This document shows, piece by piece, positions 1 to 8,647 of a DNA stretch of 60,371 nt. The notes under the pieces are model-generated. The model ran no database searches. It saw only the letters and a program-made list of their open reading frames with translations, and was not told the DNA's origin. Source of the DNA: Actinomycetota bacterium (GTDB lineage Bacteria > Actinomycetota > Actinomycetes > S36-B12 > UBA5976); the NCBI GenBank assembly GCA_947448865.1, contig CANFOW010000005.1:1-60371 (forward strand). Reading direction: 5' to 3'. How positions within the stretch are numbered: position 1 is the first letter of the stretch; every line of letters starts with the position of its first letter. Made by a program: the position numbers and the translations under genes.

Positions 1-1275
1 CAATGCTCGAGCTGTTGGTTTTGCTCCGCGAGGTGGATTTGTCAGCCAAGCCGCAAGTTCCTTAGACACAACTTTGTTGACAATTGCGGTAGCCGCAGGT
101 GTTCCTAAGATTTCTTTAGTCTGTCCTTCGAATTGCGGTTCAGCGACTCGTACAGTTACCACCGCCGTCAGTCCCTCTTGAACATCTTCCTTAGTAACTG
201 AGTCTTCACCCGGCTTCACTAAGCGATTCAATTTAAGTTGATCATTGACAACTTTGACTAATGCACGTTCAAATCCAGTGACATGCGTACCACCTTTGGG
301 AGTTGCAATGATGTTGACGAATGACTGGATAGCACTGTCGTACCCGTCATTCCACAACAAGGCAATGTCGACACCCATGTCACGCTCAACACTCTGGGTG
401 ACCATGTGTCCTTTGTCGTCAAGTACTGGAACTGTTTCCTGAAAATGACCAGAACCTGTTAACCGGATTACGGGATTGATACTTGTGCCCGTAGACAAGA
501 ATTCACAAAACTCTGAAATCCCACCAATGTGTTGAAATTCAACAGATGCTTCGTTATTACGTTTATCAGTTACAACTATTTTTAGGCCAGGAACCAGAAA
601 CGACGTTTGACGTGCGCGATTATGAATTTCTTCCAGTGCAAAGGTTGCTCCTGGTGTAAAAATTTGTTGGTCGGCCCAGAATCGAATACGTGTTCCTGTT
701 GACGTTTTCTTAGCCGACTTCCCTGACTTTTTTAAGCCGCCTTGTTTGGTGAAACCAGCCTTTTCGTCATCTCCGTCAAAAACGCCAGGCGTACCTCTGC
801 GAAACGACATGGTGTGAGTGAATCCTTCACGATCAACGGCCACATCCATACGCGAAGACAACGCATTCACGACACTTGCACCAACGCCGTGAAGACCACC
901 GGATGCCGTATACGAACCGCCACCAAACTTTCCACCAGCATGGAGTTTTGTCATAACGACTTCAACACCAGTGAGTTTGGTTTTTGGTTCCACATCAACT
1001 GGGATACCTCGGCCGTTGTCGTGTACTTCGGCGCTTGAATCCGAATGCAAAATCACTTCAATGAGGTTGCAATGCCCAGCTAGCGCTTCGTCTACGGAGT
1101 TATCGATAATCTCCCAGAGACAATGCATGAGTCCACGAGAATCCGTGGACCCGATGTACATTCCAGGACGCTTGCGTACTGCATCAAGGCCTTCGAGAAC
1201 TGACAAATCTGAGGCGGAATAACCAGACTCTGACTTGGTTTTCTTAGCTGCAGCTGGGGAATTTTTAGCGACCAT
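1..1275 (-). CDS. parE: DNA topoisomerase IV subunit B (ParE), 5' part; gene runs off the left edge
   Basis: This is the ATPase subunit of a type II topoisomerase, which with ParC decatenates replicated chromosomes. 425 codons are present from an ATG at 1275. Seen: the GHKL ATPase N-terminus with EIIDNSVDEAL (catalytic Glu and Mg-binding Asn), DNGRGIP and GGLHGVGASVVNAL, then the transducer domain; the window ends just past EPQFEGQTKE, shortly before the TOPRIM domain. The RGLMHCLWEIIDNSVDEA form resembles the actinobacterial ParE that sits near the primary sigma gene rather than GyrB (usually HHLVYEVVDNS), so I call ParE, although GyrB is the alternative. It is divergent from the small gene at 1435. 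Confidence 0.82.
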   Translation of the reverse strand, partial: MVAKNSPAAAKKTKSESGYSASDLSVLEGLDAVRKRPGMYIGSTDSRGLMHCLWEIIDNSVDEALAGHCNLIEVILHSDSSAEVHDNGRGIPVDVEPKTKLTGVEVVMTKLHAGGKFGGGSYTASGGLHGVGASVVNALSSRMDVAVDREGFTHTMSFRRGTPGVFDGDDEKAGFTKQGGLKKSGKSAKKTSTGTRIRFWADQQIFTPGATFALEEIHNRARQTSFLVPGLKIVVTDKRNNEASVEFQHIGGISEFCEFLSTGTSINPVIRLTGSGHFQETVPVLDDKGHMVTQSVERDMGVDIALLWNDGYDSAIQSFVNIIATPKGGTHVTGFERALVKVVNDQLKLNRLVKPGEDSVTKEDVQEGLTAVVTVRVAEPQFEGQTKEILGTPAATAIVNKVVSKELAAWLTNPPRGAKPTARAL

Positions 1276-1340
1276 AACTCTTTAAGACTATGGTCTCGAG
1301 TGATTTTTTAACGGTAGGCACACTCAAGTAAACCAGCAAT

Positions 1341-1371
1341 ACGCCGATGGTGAAATTTCACATCTCGGCGT
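1341..1371. promoter_or_regulatory. Inverted repeat in the parE/DUF7455 divergent spacer
   Basis: ACGCCGA (1341-1347) pairs with TCGGCGT (1365-1371) around a central self-complementary GTGAAATTTCAC (1350-1361). It lies between two divergent genes, so an operator or a leader structure is more likely than a terminator; no T-run follows on either strand. Function is inferred only from position. Confidence 0.4.
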
Positions 1372-1434
1372 GTTCATGACACACATGAGTGGAACAATTA
1401 CGAGAATAGTGACAATACACAAAAGAAGGTGCGC

Positions 1435-1653
1435 ATGAACTCGACGATTACCCGAACACCGCTCACAGTTGCAGACCGTTGCGACCGATGTGCTGCAGCA
1501 GCACGTGTTCGAGTTTTTCTAGAGGGCGGATCAGCCTTACAGTTTTGCGGGCATCACTTCCGCGAACATGAAGTTCGCCTGCGTGAAGTCGCTGTTGAAG
1601 TCCAGGACGAAACTGCTGAACTTACAGACGCTAGTTCACAGGAACTTTCGTAA
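1435..1653 (+). CDS. Small DUF7455 family protein (zinc-ribbon-like)
   Basis: A 72-residue protein of the type found beside parE and the primary sigma gene in many actinobacteria. Seen: TVADRCDRCAAAARVRV followed by FCGHHFREHE, which gives a CxxC plus CxHH arrangement that could bind zinc, and an acidic C-terminus. I chose the ATG at 1435 because AAGAAGG lies five bases upstream; a GTG at 1429 would overlap that ribosome binding site. Its 3' end overlaps the convergent lipoprotein gene by 23 bases. The function is unknown; conservation of the cysteines suggests nucleic acid or metal binding. Confidence 0.8.
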   Translation: MNSTITRTPLTVADRCDRCAAAARVRVFLEGGSALQFCGHHFREHEVRLREVAVEVQDETAELTDASSQELS

Positions 1654-2767
1654 ACTTTACTTTCCCACCGTCAACCGGAACTAGGGATACCCACGTCGTA
1701 CCTATTGGTGCGGTGACAAGATTGCCATCAACGTCCATCAGCGTGAGATGATCTGCAACGTGATCTTTGTGCCAGAAAATTGGCGTTTCTGTCCCATTTA
1801 CTAGAAGATAACCAGGTCCTGTCCCAGTCAAAACTGATCGCGGAACGTAATTACCTGCGGGGTCTCGATAACCAGCGCCAATTGTTTTGACAAAGATGAT
1901 GATCAAGTTGGTGAAACCTATTTGCTTACCAGCTGGATTCACGAATGGCGTGGAGTGCTCGGATCGCAACCACTTACTGTCAGATGCAGACCAAGTCCAC
2001 CTGGGGTTTTCCCACGAACTAAATTCAATGCTCACTTTTTTTATTGGTTCAGCGACATTAGAGACTGTACTTGCAGAATCACTCGCGGAAGCACTGACTG
2101 ACGGCGCAGCGATTGGATCCGACGTCTGTCCACTAGATGGAGTGGGAGTCGGAATAGGAACCAGTTGAGCATTGTCTGCTGTAGCAAAAAATCCAGAAGA
2201 GGCTGAATTGTCATTGGCTAGCGAAGCAAGTAATTTTTTCGGTTGCAACCACACATCGTGCGGAGCAACATGCTTGTGATTGCGATAAACCCCGACTCCA
2301 CTTTCAGTGATGATGCTGATGTTCGACGGCATTTTTTCCTTGACAAACGTCCACGTCTTTGGTGCCCCACCGGAAAACACAAAGGCATCTGCAATCGGTG
2401 AAGCAAGTGCAGCATCAACATGTCGGATGCTGCGCACTGGTCCGATTTCATCAGGAATCGTTGACTGAAAAACCGTGGCGAATCGAGTCATGCCACCTTC
2501 AACTAATTCTTCAAAAACTAAATCAGCAGAATCAAGCCCAGTTTGTGGACGAACAACAGGGTCATTCTCGACCTTGACCATCAGGATTTGCCGAGTTTGC
2601 GCATCTGCAGGTCCTGGTAAGCCCGTAAGCGACCAAGTAGGTGGAAGCGTTGGAGTTGCACTACTTGTTACTCCAGGGTCTGACACATCGCCTTGCGGGG
2701 AACTGCCGCATGCAGCAAGCCCAAGAACTGCGCTCATTGCAACACTGGCTAGGACACGTTTGTTCAC
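1631..2767 (-). CDS. DUF3048 (YerB-like) lipoprotein
   Basis: A 378-residue exported lipoprotein: hydrophobic signal followed by the lipobox LAAC (Cys about residue 21), then a DUF3048 N-terminal domain with VKVENDPVVRPQTGLDSADLV, GGMTRFATVF and GPVRSIR, a Ser/Ala/Pro-rich linker (about residues 205-240), and a DUF3048 C-terminal part. The family is widespread in Gram-positives and is likely cell-envelope associated, but has no settled biochemical role. GTG at 2767 is preferred over GTG at 2776 because AGGTGG sits five bases ahead of it. It lies 79 bases downstream of the sigma factor gene. Confidence 0.85.
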   Translation of the reverse strand: MNKRVLASVAMSAVLGLAACGSSPQGDVSDPGVTSSATPTLPPTWSLTGLPGPADAQTRQILMVKVENDPVVRPQTGLDSADLVFEELVEGGMTRFATVFQSTIPDEIGPVRSIRHVDAALASPIADAFVFSGGAPKTWTFVKEKMPSNISIITESGVGVYRNHKHVAPHDVWLQPKKLLASLANDNSASSGFFATADNAQLVPIPTPTPSSGQTSDPIAAPSVSASASDSASTVSNVAEPIKKVSIEFSSWENPRWTWSASDSKWLRSEHSTPFVNPAGKQIGFTNLIIIFVKTIGAGYRDPAGNYVPRSVLTGTGPGYLLVNGTETPIFWHKDHVADHLTLMDVDGNLVTAPIGTTWVSLVPVDGGKVKFTKVPVN

Positions 2768-2846
2768 GGATTCCACCTAAGGGAAGGCAACAGATACAAA
2801 ACCACCCTGCCCGACCACTCAGGTCAGGCAGGGTTGCGACACGCAT

Positions 2847-4373
2847 TTAGTCGAGGTAGTCCCGAAGAACTTGAGACCTCGATGGGTGACGTAATTTTGA
2901 CATTGTCTTGCTTTCAATTTGGCGAATGCGTTCACGGGTTACGCCATAAACTTTTCCGATTTCATCTAAGGTTTTCGGCTGACCATCTGTAAGGCCAAAG
3001 CGCATTTTCACTACACCGGATTCGCGGTCCGACAAGGTGTCTAACACCGAGTCAAGTTGCTCTTGCAGCAATGTGAATGACACCGCGTCCGCTGGCACAA
3101 TTGCTTCGGAATCCTCAATCAAGTCACCGAATTCACTATCGCCATCTTCACCGAGCGGTGTATGTAACGAGATTGGTTCGCGACCGTATTTTTGTACCTC
3201 AACAACTTTTTCAGGAGTCATGTCGAGTTCACGAGCTAATTCTTCGGGCGTAGGTTCGCGTCCAAGATCTTGCAACATTTGGCGTTGAACACGGGCAAGC
3301 TTATTAATGACTTCCACCATGTGCACTGGAATACGAATCGTTCGAGCCTGATCTGCCATTGCGCGTGTAATAGCCTGACGAATCCACCACGTTGCGTAAG
3401 TCGAAAACTTATAACCCTTGGTGTAGTCGAATTTTTCAACAGCGCGAATCAGACCAAGGTTTCCTTCTTGGATCAAATCAAGGAACAACATTCCTCGACC
3501 TGTGTACCGCTTAGCCAGGGACACTACGAGACGTAGGTTTGCTTCGAGTAAGTGGTTCTTCGCCCGTTGCCCGTCTTCAGCAATCCATTCATAGTCACCT
3601 TGGCGACGGTCTTTAAAAGGTCCCTTTGTTGCTAATAATTCTTCGGCAAACAAACCAGCTTCAATGCGCTTTGCAAGCTCAACTTCTTCTTCAGCATTGA
3701 GCAGCGGAACTTTACCGATTTGCTTGAGGTAATCCTTAACAGGATCCGCAGTTGCTCCCGCTGAAAAAACTTGTTGTACAGGTTCATCGGTGTCATCAAC
3801 ATCCGAAATTACTAATGCGTCACTGTCGATTGGGGCTGCGACCGCTGTTTCCTCTTCGAGGTCGGATAAATCTTCGGCGATCTCCACTTCAAGTTCAACT
3901 TCAAGAACTGCCGCCGCCTCAAGATCAACTTCGACTTCTACATCAACTTCAACATCTTCAATTTCAATGTCGTCATCAGTAACTAACTCATCATCGCCAA
4001 CTAAACCCTTGACAGCTTTAAGTGACTTACCCGCTGATTTCTCGACCGCAGACTTGCCTTTAGCCGCAGAACTTTTCACCGGACCTTTTGCCACTGCTTT
4101 GGCAGGTGCTTTAACCGCGGTTGGCTTTTTAGCAATTGGAGCTGCGGCCTTTGTTGCTTTTTTGGCAGGTGCTGCCGGCGCCTTCACAGGAGGTTTTGAA
4201 GTAGCTTTCGCAGGTTTGACTGCAGGCGCTTTTGTTGCCGGCGCCTTCTTGACAGGGGCAACTTTTTTGGCCGCAACTTTTTTAGCAGGCTGTGCCGATT
4301 TCTTTACTGGTGTTGCTTTTGCCGCGACTTTCTTTGCGGGTGCTTTTGCAGCAGCCTTTGCGGAATTAGGCAC
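2847..4373 (-). CDS. sigA: Primary RNA polymerase sigma factor (SigA/RpoD/HrdB)
   Basis: The housekeeping sigma-70 factor. In 508 residues: a Lys/Ala/Pro-rich tail (about 1-125), an acidic stretch (about 127-180), region 1.2 from [16 protein letters not shown] (about 210), region 2 with [16 protein letters not shown] and [12 protein letters not shown] (the -10 recognition helix), region 3, and region 4 with the helix-turn-helix [10 protein letters not shown] near the end. GTG at 4373 is chosen because AAAGAGGG lies four bases upstream; a TTG at 4409 would place that site inside the gene. The basic tail is like that of other actinobacterial primary sigma factors. Confidence 0.96.
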   Translation of the reverse strand: MPNSAKAAAKAPAKKVAAKATPVKKSAQPAKKVAAKKVAPVKKAPATKAPAVKPAKATSKPPVKAPAAPAKKATKAAAPIAKKPTAVKAPAKAVAKGPVKSSAAKGKSAVEKSAGKSLKAVKGLVGDDELVTDDDIEIEDVEVDVEVEVDLEAAAVLEVELEVEIAEDLSDLEEETAVAAPIDSDALVISDVDDTDEPVQQVFSAGATADPVKDYLKQIGKVPLLNAEEEVELAKRIEAGLFAEELLATKGPFKDRRQGDYEWIAEDGQRAKNHLLEANLRLVVSLAKRYTGRGMLFLDLIQEGNLGLIRAVEKFDYTKGYKFSTYATWWIRQAITRAMADQARTIRIPVHMVEVINKLARVQRQMLQDLGREPTPEELARELDMTPEKVVEVQKYGREPISLHTPLGEDGDSEFGDLIEDSEAIVPADAVSFTLLQEQLDSVLDTLSDRESGVVKMRFGLTDGQPKTLDEIGKVYGVTRERIRQIESKTMSKLRHPSRSQVLRDYLD

Positions 4374-4506
4374 GTGTCCCTCTTTACTGTGGTGGTACTC
4401 CAATAACAAGAGCCCTTGTCAAGCAAGAAGCTCAACTTGGGCGACATTTCCGAAGAATGCAACTTTAGTGTATCTCGTGCGGGTGACATCTTCTGACTAG
4501 GTATAG

Positions 4507-4542
4507 CCATGGTGTCAGGCGGTTTATTCCCATGGTGTCAGG
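4507..4542. repeat. 13-bp direct repeat CCATGGTGTCAGG
   Basis: Two exact copies (4507-4519 and 4530-4542) lie 23 bases apart. The second copy is in the last codons of the PKD gene and the first is just beyond its stop codon (4524-4526), in the spacer upstream of the sigma factor gene. It could be a recombination relic or a regulator-binding pair. Confidence 0.55.
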
Positions 4543-5579
4543 ACTACTCGGGATGAGTCCACGGTCAACTCCAGCGAGGAATCCTGGGTCACGGGGTCTC
4601 CCAAAACGTCGAAAGTGCCAAATCCTGCAACGGTGTACTTGGCCGCCCACACAGTGTGTACGCGAACCGAATAGCTACCGGGTTTGCGATACCTATGTGT
4701 CAGGCTCAAAACGGGATATTTTGTTCCAGGGCTAGATGTCCACTGCGAAGACCCATCTCCCCATCGCCACAGCCATCTGGCAACAGCTACTACTCGCACG
4801 GTGTAGCCAGCCACCACCATCGGTTCGGCTCGAAATTCGAGAGGTTGTCCCGAGTGGAAATTAACTGGAATAGATGTCAACGAACCGCCAGGCGGCTCAT
4901 ATCCAGGGCTCAGAGTTGGAACATTTCTGACTGCAACCTGCGAGATTTCCTCGTTGATGATTTTGCGAGTTACGGGTCTTTTCCATCCCCAGCACACCGA
5001 TCCAACAACCGACAACCACTGCTCGTCCGTTCCAAACCACACCCGATAACGAATCTGGCCAGCCGGACACGTGGTGACTGCATGCGCGCACATCGAGTCA
5101 GTGCCTTGGGCACAATACGTCGTGTACTTCCATGTGCAGGTCAGACAATTCGAAATTCGCTTTTTGACCTCGCCGCCGCCTGTAAAGGAATGTGGAAGTA
5201 GTAATCCCCCGGTGCCCACATAAGCATTATGTTGATCATCACCCACAACTGATGCGTCGCCTCTGACCGCAGCAAGTGAGCGGACACCGGATTGGATCTT
5301 TACATTACCTTCGTGAGCAGACGTAGAAATCGAGGCGACACGGGCGTGAGTTGGAATCGATTGCAGTCTGATTGTGGCGTTACTTGATGTAGCCATCGAC
5401 ATCACGAGTGACATAACAACGAACACACGTGCATGCATTCTGGCTAGACCACGTGACTGCGCACTCGTTGAGAGATTAAGTTTGCTCAACTCATACCTCC
5501 ATATCCGAAATCTCGCGATGTAACCGAGAACGAGCTTTGTGTATGCCCCAGCACATTTGGTTTCAAACAGCCTGTGCAT
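4524..5579 (-). CDS. Exported protein with C-terminal PKD domain
   Basis: Unknown function. An ATG at 5579 gives 351 residues; a more natural exported start is the ATG at 5438, giving a hydrophobic signal (VFVVMSLVMSMATS). Seen: a cysteine-containing central region (CLTCTWKY, CAQGTDSMCAHAVTTC, VCWGW) and a C-terminal PKD fold with WRWGDGSS and LTHRYRKPGSYSVRV, the usual WxFGDG and HxY..G.Y.V signatures. PKD domains mediate surface adhesion or protein interaction. The upstream DUF4192 gene ends five bases before the far start, which supports cotranscription. The start is uncertain because neither ATG has a good ribosome binding site. Confidence 0.72.
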   Translation of the reverse strand: MHRLFETKCAGAYTKLVLGYIARFRIWRYELSKLNLSTSAQSRGLARMHARVFVVMSLVMSMATSSNATIRLQSIPTHARVASISTSAHEGNVKIQSGVRSLAAVRGDASVVGDDQHNAYVGTGGLLLPHSFTGGGEVKKRISNCLTCTWKYTTYCAQGTDSMCAHAVTTCPAGQIRYRVWFGTDEQWLSVVGSVCWGWKRPVTRKIINEEISQVAVRNVPTLSPGYEPPGGSLTSIPVNFHSGQPLEFRAEPMVVAGYTVRVVAVARWLWRWGDGSSQWTSSPGTKYPVLSLTHRYRKPGSYSVRVHTVWAAKYTVAGFGTFDVLGDPVTQDSSLELTVDSSRVVLTPWE

Positions 5580-5584
5580 GTGTC

Positions 5585-6541
5585 TTACGCAGCGCCAGCA
5601 AGACAGTCATCCATACTGACGGCAGCTAATGACTCAGCCCATACTCGTGGGGGTACACCAAAGGTCAATGCGCGATCAAGCAGTCTCGCTAAACCGTAAT
5701 CGCTGTCTGCCTCAAGGGCTCGATCAATGGCCATACGCGTGATCGCACCGTTTCCGTCTAGCCATGCACACCCGGCCAGCACGGTTGCCAATACGGGAAC
5801 AAACTGTTTGGGCGCCCGACCAACCAGGTCAATCAATTGCGAACGCGCAGCAAGTCGTTTTTCAGGAAGGTCATACAGCGTGCGAAGTACTGCGTCTCGG
5901 TAGTGAAAGTCCTGCACATGTTGGCACAGTTTCGCCATGTCAGACCATGTGAGGTATTTGTGGCCGAAAATTGCTGAGGTCAGCCACGGCAAGACTTCTT
6001 GTGAAACGTCACATTGCTCTTGGTCTGCCGACACATCAAATGCCAAGTCTCTTTCGTGTGCGTCGTCTGCGGACAATGCACGCGAGGCAATGCTGATTTC
6101 AAGGGATTCCCGAGACGTGAAGGGAGCACTTCCTGCAAGCACAAAGTCAACCGCAATTTCGTCAACCATGTCTTCGAGGGCGTGACCTGTTGCTGGGCAA
6201 CAGTCGGAGTCTTCGCACATGAGTGAGCGCCACGTTCCATTACTGACCATTAAGAGGTCTAGTAGCGAACATTCTTCAATGACATCTAAAACATGATCAA
6301 GCTCGTGTCGTTCGACTATTTCGTTGCGGTAGGCAATGACCACCACAGATGGATTGTGTGCTTTGCGGATTTCAGCATTCAGACTTGCCACATCAGAAGC
6401 GGACACATTTTGCCAATCGCAACGAACAATTGCTTCAATGTTTTCTTGATCGAATGCGACGATGACACAACTTTCTTGAGGTTGAAATCCCAAGAGGTGC
6501 GGTATTGCGGCAACCAGTTGCCGGGGTGAATGTATGTTCAT
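5585..6541 (-). CDS. DUF4192 family protein
   Basis: A 318-residue actinobacterial protein beginning SPRQLVAAIPHLLGFQPQ and continuing ESCVIVAF, the characteristic DUF4192 opening. It has no signal peptide or membrane segment, so it is probably cytoplasmic. The biochemical role of the family is unknown. It is preceded by a structured leader (6622-6763) and followed at five bases by the PKD gene on the same strand. I see no catalytic motif. Confidence 0.82.
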   Translation of the reverse strand: MNIHSPRQLVAAIPHLLGFQPQESCVIVAFDQENIEAIVRCDWQNVSASDVASLNAEIRKAHNPSVVVIAYRNEIVERHELDHVLDVIEECSLLDLLMVSNGTWRSLMCEDSDCCPATGHALEDMVDEIAVDFVLAGSAPFTSRESLEISIASRALSADDAHERDLAFDVSADQEQCDVSQEVLPWLTSAIFGHKYLTWSDMAKLCQHVQDFHYRDAVLRTLYDLPEKRLAARSQLIDLVGRAPKQFVPVLATVLAGCAWLDGNGAITRMAIDRALEADSDYGLARLLDRALTFGVPPRVWAESLAAVSMDDCLAGAA

Positions 6542-6621
6542 GCCACAAGGCTCGTTGGCTACAAGCCGGAAGCGAGGTTGCCTAAGTATGACCGTGGACG
6601 AACTGATGCTGTGGACATAAA

Positions 6622-6671
6622 AGACACCCAGAGATCCGGCGGCTTCCCCTCCGACGTCACTCTGGGTGTCT
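6622..6671 (-). terminator. Stem-loop with U-run in the DUF4192 leader (terminator or attenuator)
   Basis: AGACACCCAGAG (6622-6633) pairs perfectly with CTCTGGGTGTCT (6660-6671), a 12-bp stem around a 26-base loop. Read leftward the stem is followed directly by TTTTATG, so it looks like an intrinsic terminator on the minus strand, 80 bases upstream of the DUF4192 start. As no gene lies upstream on that strand, it would end a short leader or small RNA. Confidence 0.6.
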
Positions 6672-6743
6672 CTCTGAATCTAGACAATATGTGCTCAGAT
6701 ATTCCGCAAGACACACCGCATGCGTGTCGCAATAAAACACCTA

Positions 6744-6763
6744 CCCCGGTGACAACACCGGGG
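6744..6763. promoter_or_regulatory. Compact GC-rich stem-loop near the VOC gene start
   Basis: CCCCGGTG (6744-6751), loop ACAA, CACCGGGG (6756-6763): a perfect 8-bp stem with a tetraloop, 24 bases upstream of the VOC start on the plus strand. On the minus strand it is followed by TAGGTGTTTTATT. It may belong to the same structured leader as 6622-6671. Confidence 0.55.
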
Positions 6764-6787
6764 CGAGACTATGTCAGAGTTTTTCCC

Positions 6788-7423
6788 ATGCAGTTAGACC
6801 ACGTCTCATACGCAGTGAAAGCCACCGAGTTGGCTGTCACAGTTCAAAGACTCGGGCAACTTCTTGGTGCGGCATTTGTTGATGGCGGAAGACATCCTCG
6901 ATTTGGCACCCAGAACTTCATTCTTCCTTTAGCAGGCGGAACCTACATCGAGGTTGTCAGCCCACTAGATCACCCTTCCGCAGAACTCGCGCCATTTCGC
7001 AACGCCGTGTACCAACGTGCTGAAGCTGGCGGTGGCTGGATGGGTTGGGTTGTGCAGGTCAAGGACATCGAACCCATGGCTGAACGTCTCGGACGCCCAG
7101 CAGTCCCGGGTCATCGCCATCGTCCAGACGGCACGGACATCACGTGGAAACAAATCGGTCTCTTAGACCTCATTGAAGATCCGCAACTGCCTTACTTCAT
7201 CTCGTGGAATGACATCAAGCAACATCCTTCAGTTGGCTTCACTTCACCGATCAAAATCAGTGAAATTAAGATGAGCGGAAATCGCGAACGTGTTGCGCAA
7301 TATCTAGGCGACTCTGGCGAAGAATTTGTGGATTCGGTGAACTTGGCTTGGGTAGAAGATGATGAACCAGGTATTCAATCGGTGACTTTCCAAACCACTC
7401 ATGGTCAAGTCGTCATCGACTAG
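6788..7423 (+). CDS. VOC (glyoxalase-like) family protein
   Basis: A 211-residue protein starting MQLDHVSYAVKATELA, typical of a glyoxalase-like/VOC fold with a metal-ligand-position His near the N-terminus (LDHVSYAV) and a second-strand GGTYIEVVSPLDHP. The DxW-type C-terminal half is less conserved. The substrate is unknown. Translation could run open further upstream to 6530, but that region holds two stem-loops and no family similarity, so the ATG at 6788 is chosen. Its stop abuts the stop of the convergent exonuclease with no spacer. Confidence 0.78.
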   Translation: MQLDHVSYAVKATELAVTVQRLGQLLGAAFVDGGRHPRFGTQNFILPLAGGTYIEVVSPLDHPSAELAPFRNAVYQRAEAGGGWMGWVVQVKDIEPMAERLGRPAVPGHRHRPDGTDITWKQIGLLDLIEDPQLPYFISWNDIKQHPSVGFTSPIKISEIKMSGNRERVAQYLGDSGEEFVDSVNLAWVEDDEPGIQSVTFQTTHGQVVID

Positions 7424-8080
7424 TTAGCGCACTTTTATTGGCACGTCGAAGCGTGCAATTTTTGGTGTGACCTCAGCATGGTGTCGTAGTTGCACTCCAG
7501 TCAATAAGTGCGGAAGCGCTTCAACTACCACCAGAGCATCGTCAAAAGCACGATGAGCGCCATGGTTCTTGATACCCAGGGCTGCTGCAATGGTCTCGAG
7601 TTTGTGCCTTTCCAGGTGAGGCATCGCACGACGTCCAAGCCAGTACGTGCACAGACCTGGCATAACATCCATCGCAATACCTATGCGACGAGTTTCCGCA
7701 TCAAGAAACGAAGCATCAAACTGTGCATTGTGTGCAACAAAGATTGCATCGCTTAAGAAGCTGCGAAGCGCCGGCCAAATCTGCTCAAAAGACGGGGCGC
7801 CCATCAGCATTGATGGCGATATTCCATGAATGAATTCTGCACCCACTCGCCCATCGCCTGGATTCACCAGTGTGTGAAATGATTCAATGACCTGACCGTC
7901 ACCGCTCGTACGAAGTGCAGCAATTTCTAGAATGCGTGCATCTGCGAAAGCGTCGAAACCTGAGGTTTCGACATCAACCACAACATATTCTGCGTCGTAC
8001 ACAAAAAGTCCAGTGACACCGCTGTACATCACTTGGTGCGACATCACGCCAGGTTCTGCAAATTGTTGTGTGGAACTCAT
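7424..8080 (-). CDS. DnaQ-like 3'-5' exonuclease
   Basis: A 218-residue DEDDh exonuclease. Seen: Exo I VVVDVETSGFD, Exo II VAHNAQFDASFL, and Exo III HRAFDDA with the catalytic His five residues before the Asp, so all acidic metal ligands are present. Such stand-alone enzymes resemble the epsilon proofreading subunit or the exonuclease part of DinG/PolC. The ATG at 8080 lacks a clear ribosome binding site; an ATG at 8044 is an alternative that would still keep the whole domain. Confidence 0.85.
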   Translation of the reverse strand: MSSTQQFAEPGVMSHQVMYSGVTGLFVYDAEYVVVDVETSGFDAFADARILEIAALRTSGDGQVIESFHTLVNPGDGRVGAEFIHGISPSMLMGAPSFEQIWPALRSFLSDAIFVAHNAQFDASFLDAETRRIGIAMDVMPGLCTYWLGRRAMPHLERHKLETIAAALGIKNHGAHRAFDDALVVVEALPHLLTGVQLRHHAEVTPKIARFDVPIKVR

Positions 8081-8169
8081 GTGACGACCGTATCGGTAGC
8101 CACCGACTCCGGTAAGAAACGGTCCACACCTACCGACTGAGGTTCGACTCCAGAGTTTCTAGACAACGA

Positions 8170-8184
8170 AAACCTGACAGGTTT
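8170..8184 (-). terminator. Weak terminator at the end of the psuG-psuK-sixA operon
   Basis: AAACCTG-A-CAGGTTT is self-complementary and overlaps the sixA stop codon; on the minus strand it is followed by TTTTCG. The stem is only about 5-7 bp, so this is tentative. Confidence 0.35.
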
Positions 8185-8647
8185 ATTGATTGGCAGGCGG
8201 TTGAAAGGATGCCGTCACTGTCGCATGCAAATTGCCAAACTCCGACGGACTTCCGATGAGCTCACATACAGCAGCGCTACCTGGAGTCATGTCCGCGTAA
8301 TAGCCATAGGCGCTTGCTAAGTCAAAGGCACCTGGGTTGTGAGCAACGAGCAGGACGCATTGCGCATCGGTGGGAACTTCGCGCACTAACTGAGCAAGTG
8401 CACCAGCACGTGCGTTGTATGCGGCTGGTGAAAGTGTCACGGGGCAGTCAACCTCGAGTAAATCAAAAGTTTGTCGAGTTCTCACAGAGTCACTCACAAC
8501 TGCATGATCGAAAGAAATTTTTTGCTCAATCAACCATTGGCCAAGTGCGCGGGCTTGTTCAATTCCAATTTCAGTGAGTTCTCGATCATGGTCACTTGTT
8601 GCGCTTGCGATTGCTTGCGCATGTCGCACGATAACTAGTTTGCTCAT
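8183..8647 (-). CDS. sixA: SixA-like histidine phosphatase
   Basis: A 154-residue small phosphohistidine phosphatase. Seen: the RHG-type motif KLVIVRHAQAIAS near the N-terminus, DRELTEIGIEQARALG, SDSVRTRQTFDLL, and the second catalytic His in LLVAHNPGAFDLA. SixA in E. coli removes phosphate from phosphohistidine signalling or phosphotransfer proteins; the target here is unknown. The ATG at 8647 overlaps the end of the kinase gene by four bases (ATGA), so translation is coupled and the enzyme is made together with psuG and psuK. Confidence 0.85.
   Translation of the reverse strand: MSKLVIVRHAQAIASATSDHDRELTEIGIEQARALGQWLIEQKISFDHAVVSDSVRTRQTFDLLEVDCPVTLSPAAYNARAGALAQLVREVPTDAQCVLLVAHNPGAFDLASAYGYYADMTPGSAAVCELIGSPSEFGNLHATVTASFQPPANQ

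Noticed and set aside
3790-4500. A 236-residue plus-strand open frame
   Set aside because: Antisense shadow of the Lys/Ala/Pro-rich and acidic part of the sigma factor, with only repetitive Ser/Ala/Thr residues.
6530-6787. N-terminal extension of the VOC protein
   Set aside because: Upstream residues match no family and the DNA forms two stem-loops; the start at 6788 fits the VOC fold.
8141-8151. tRNA-like T-loop GGTTCGACTCC in the spacer upstream of sixA
   Set aside because: No matching acceptor, D or anticodon stems in the preceding 75 bases, so it is not a tRNA; probably chance.
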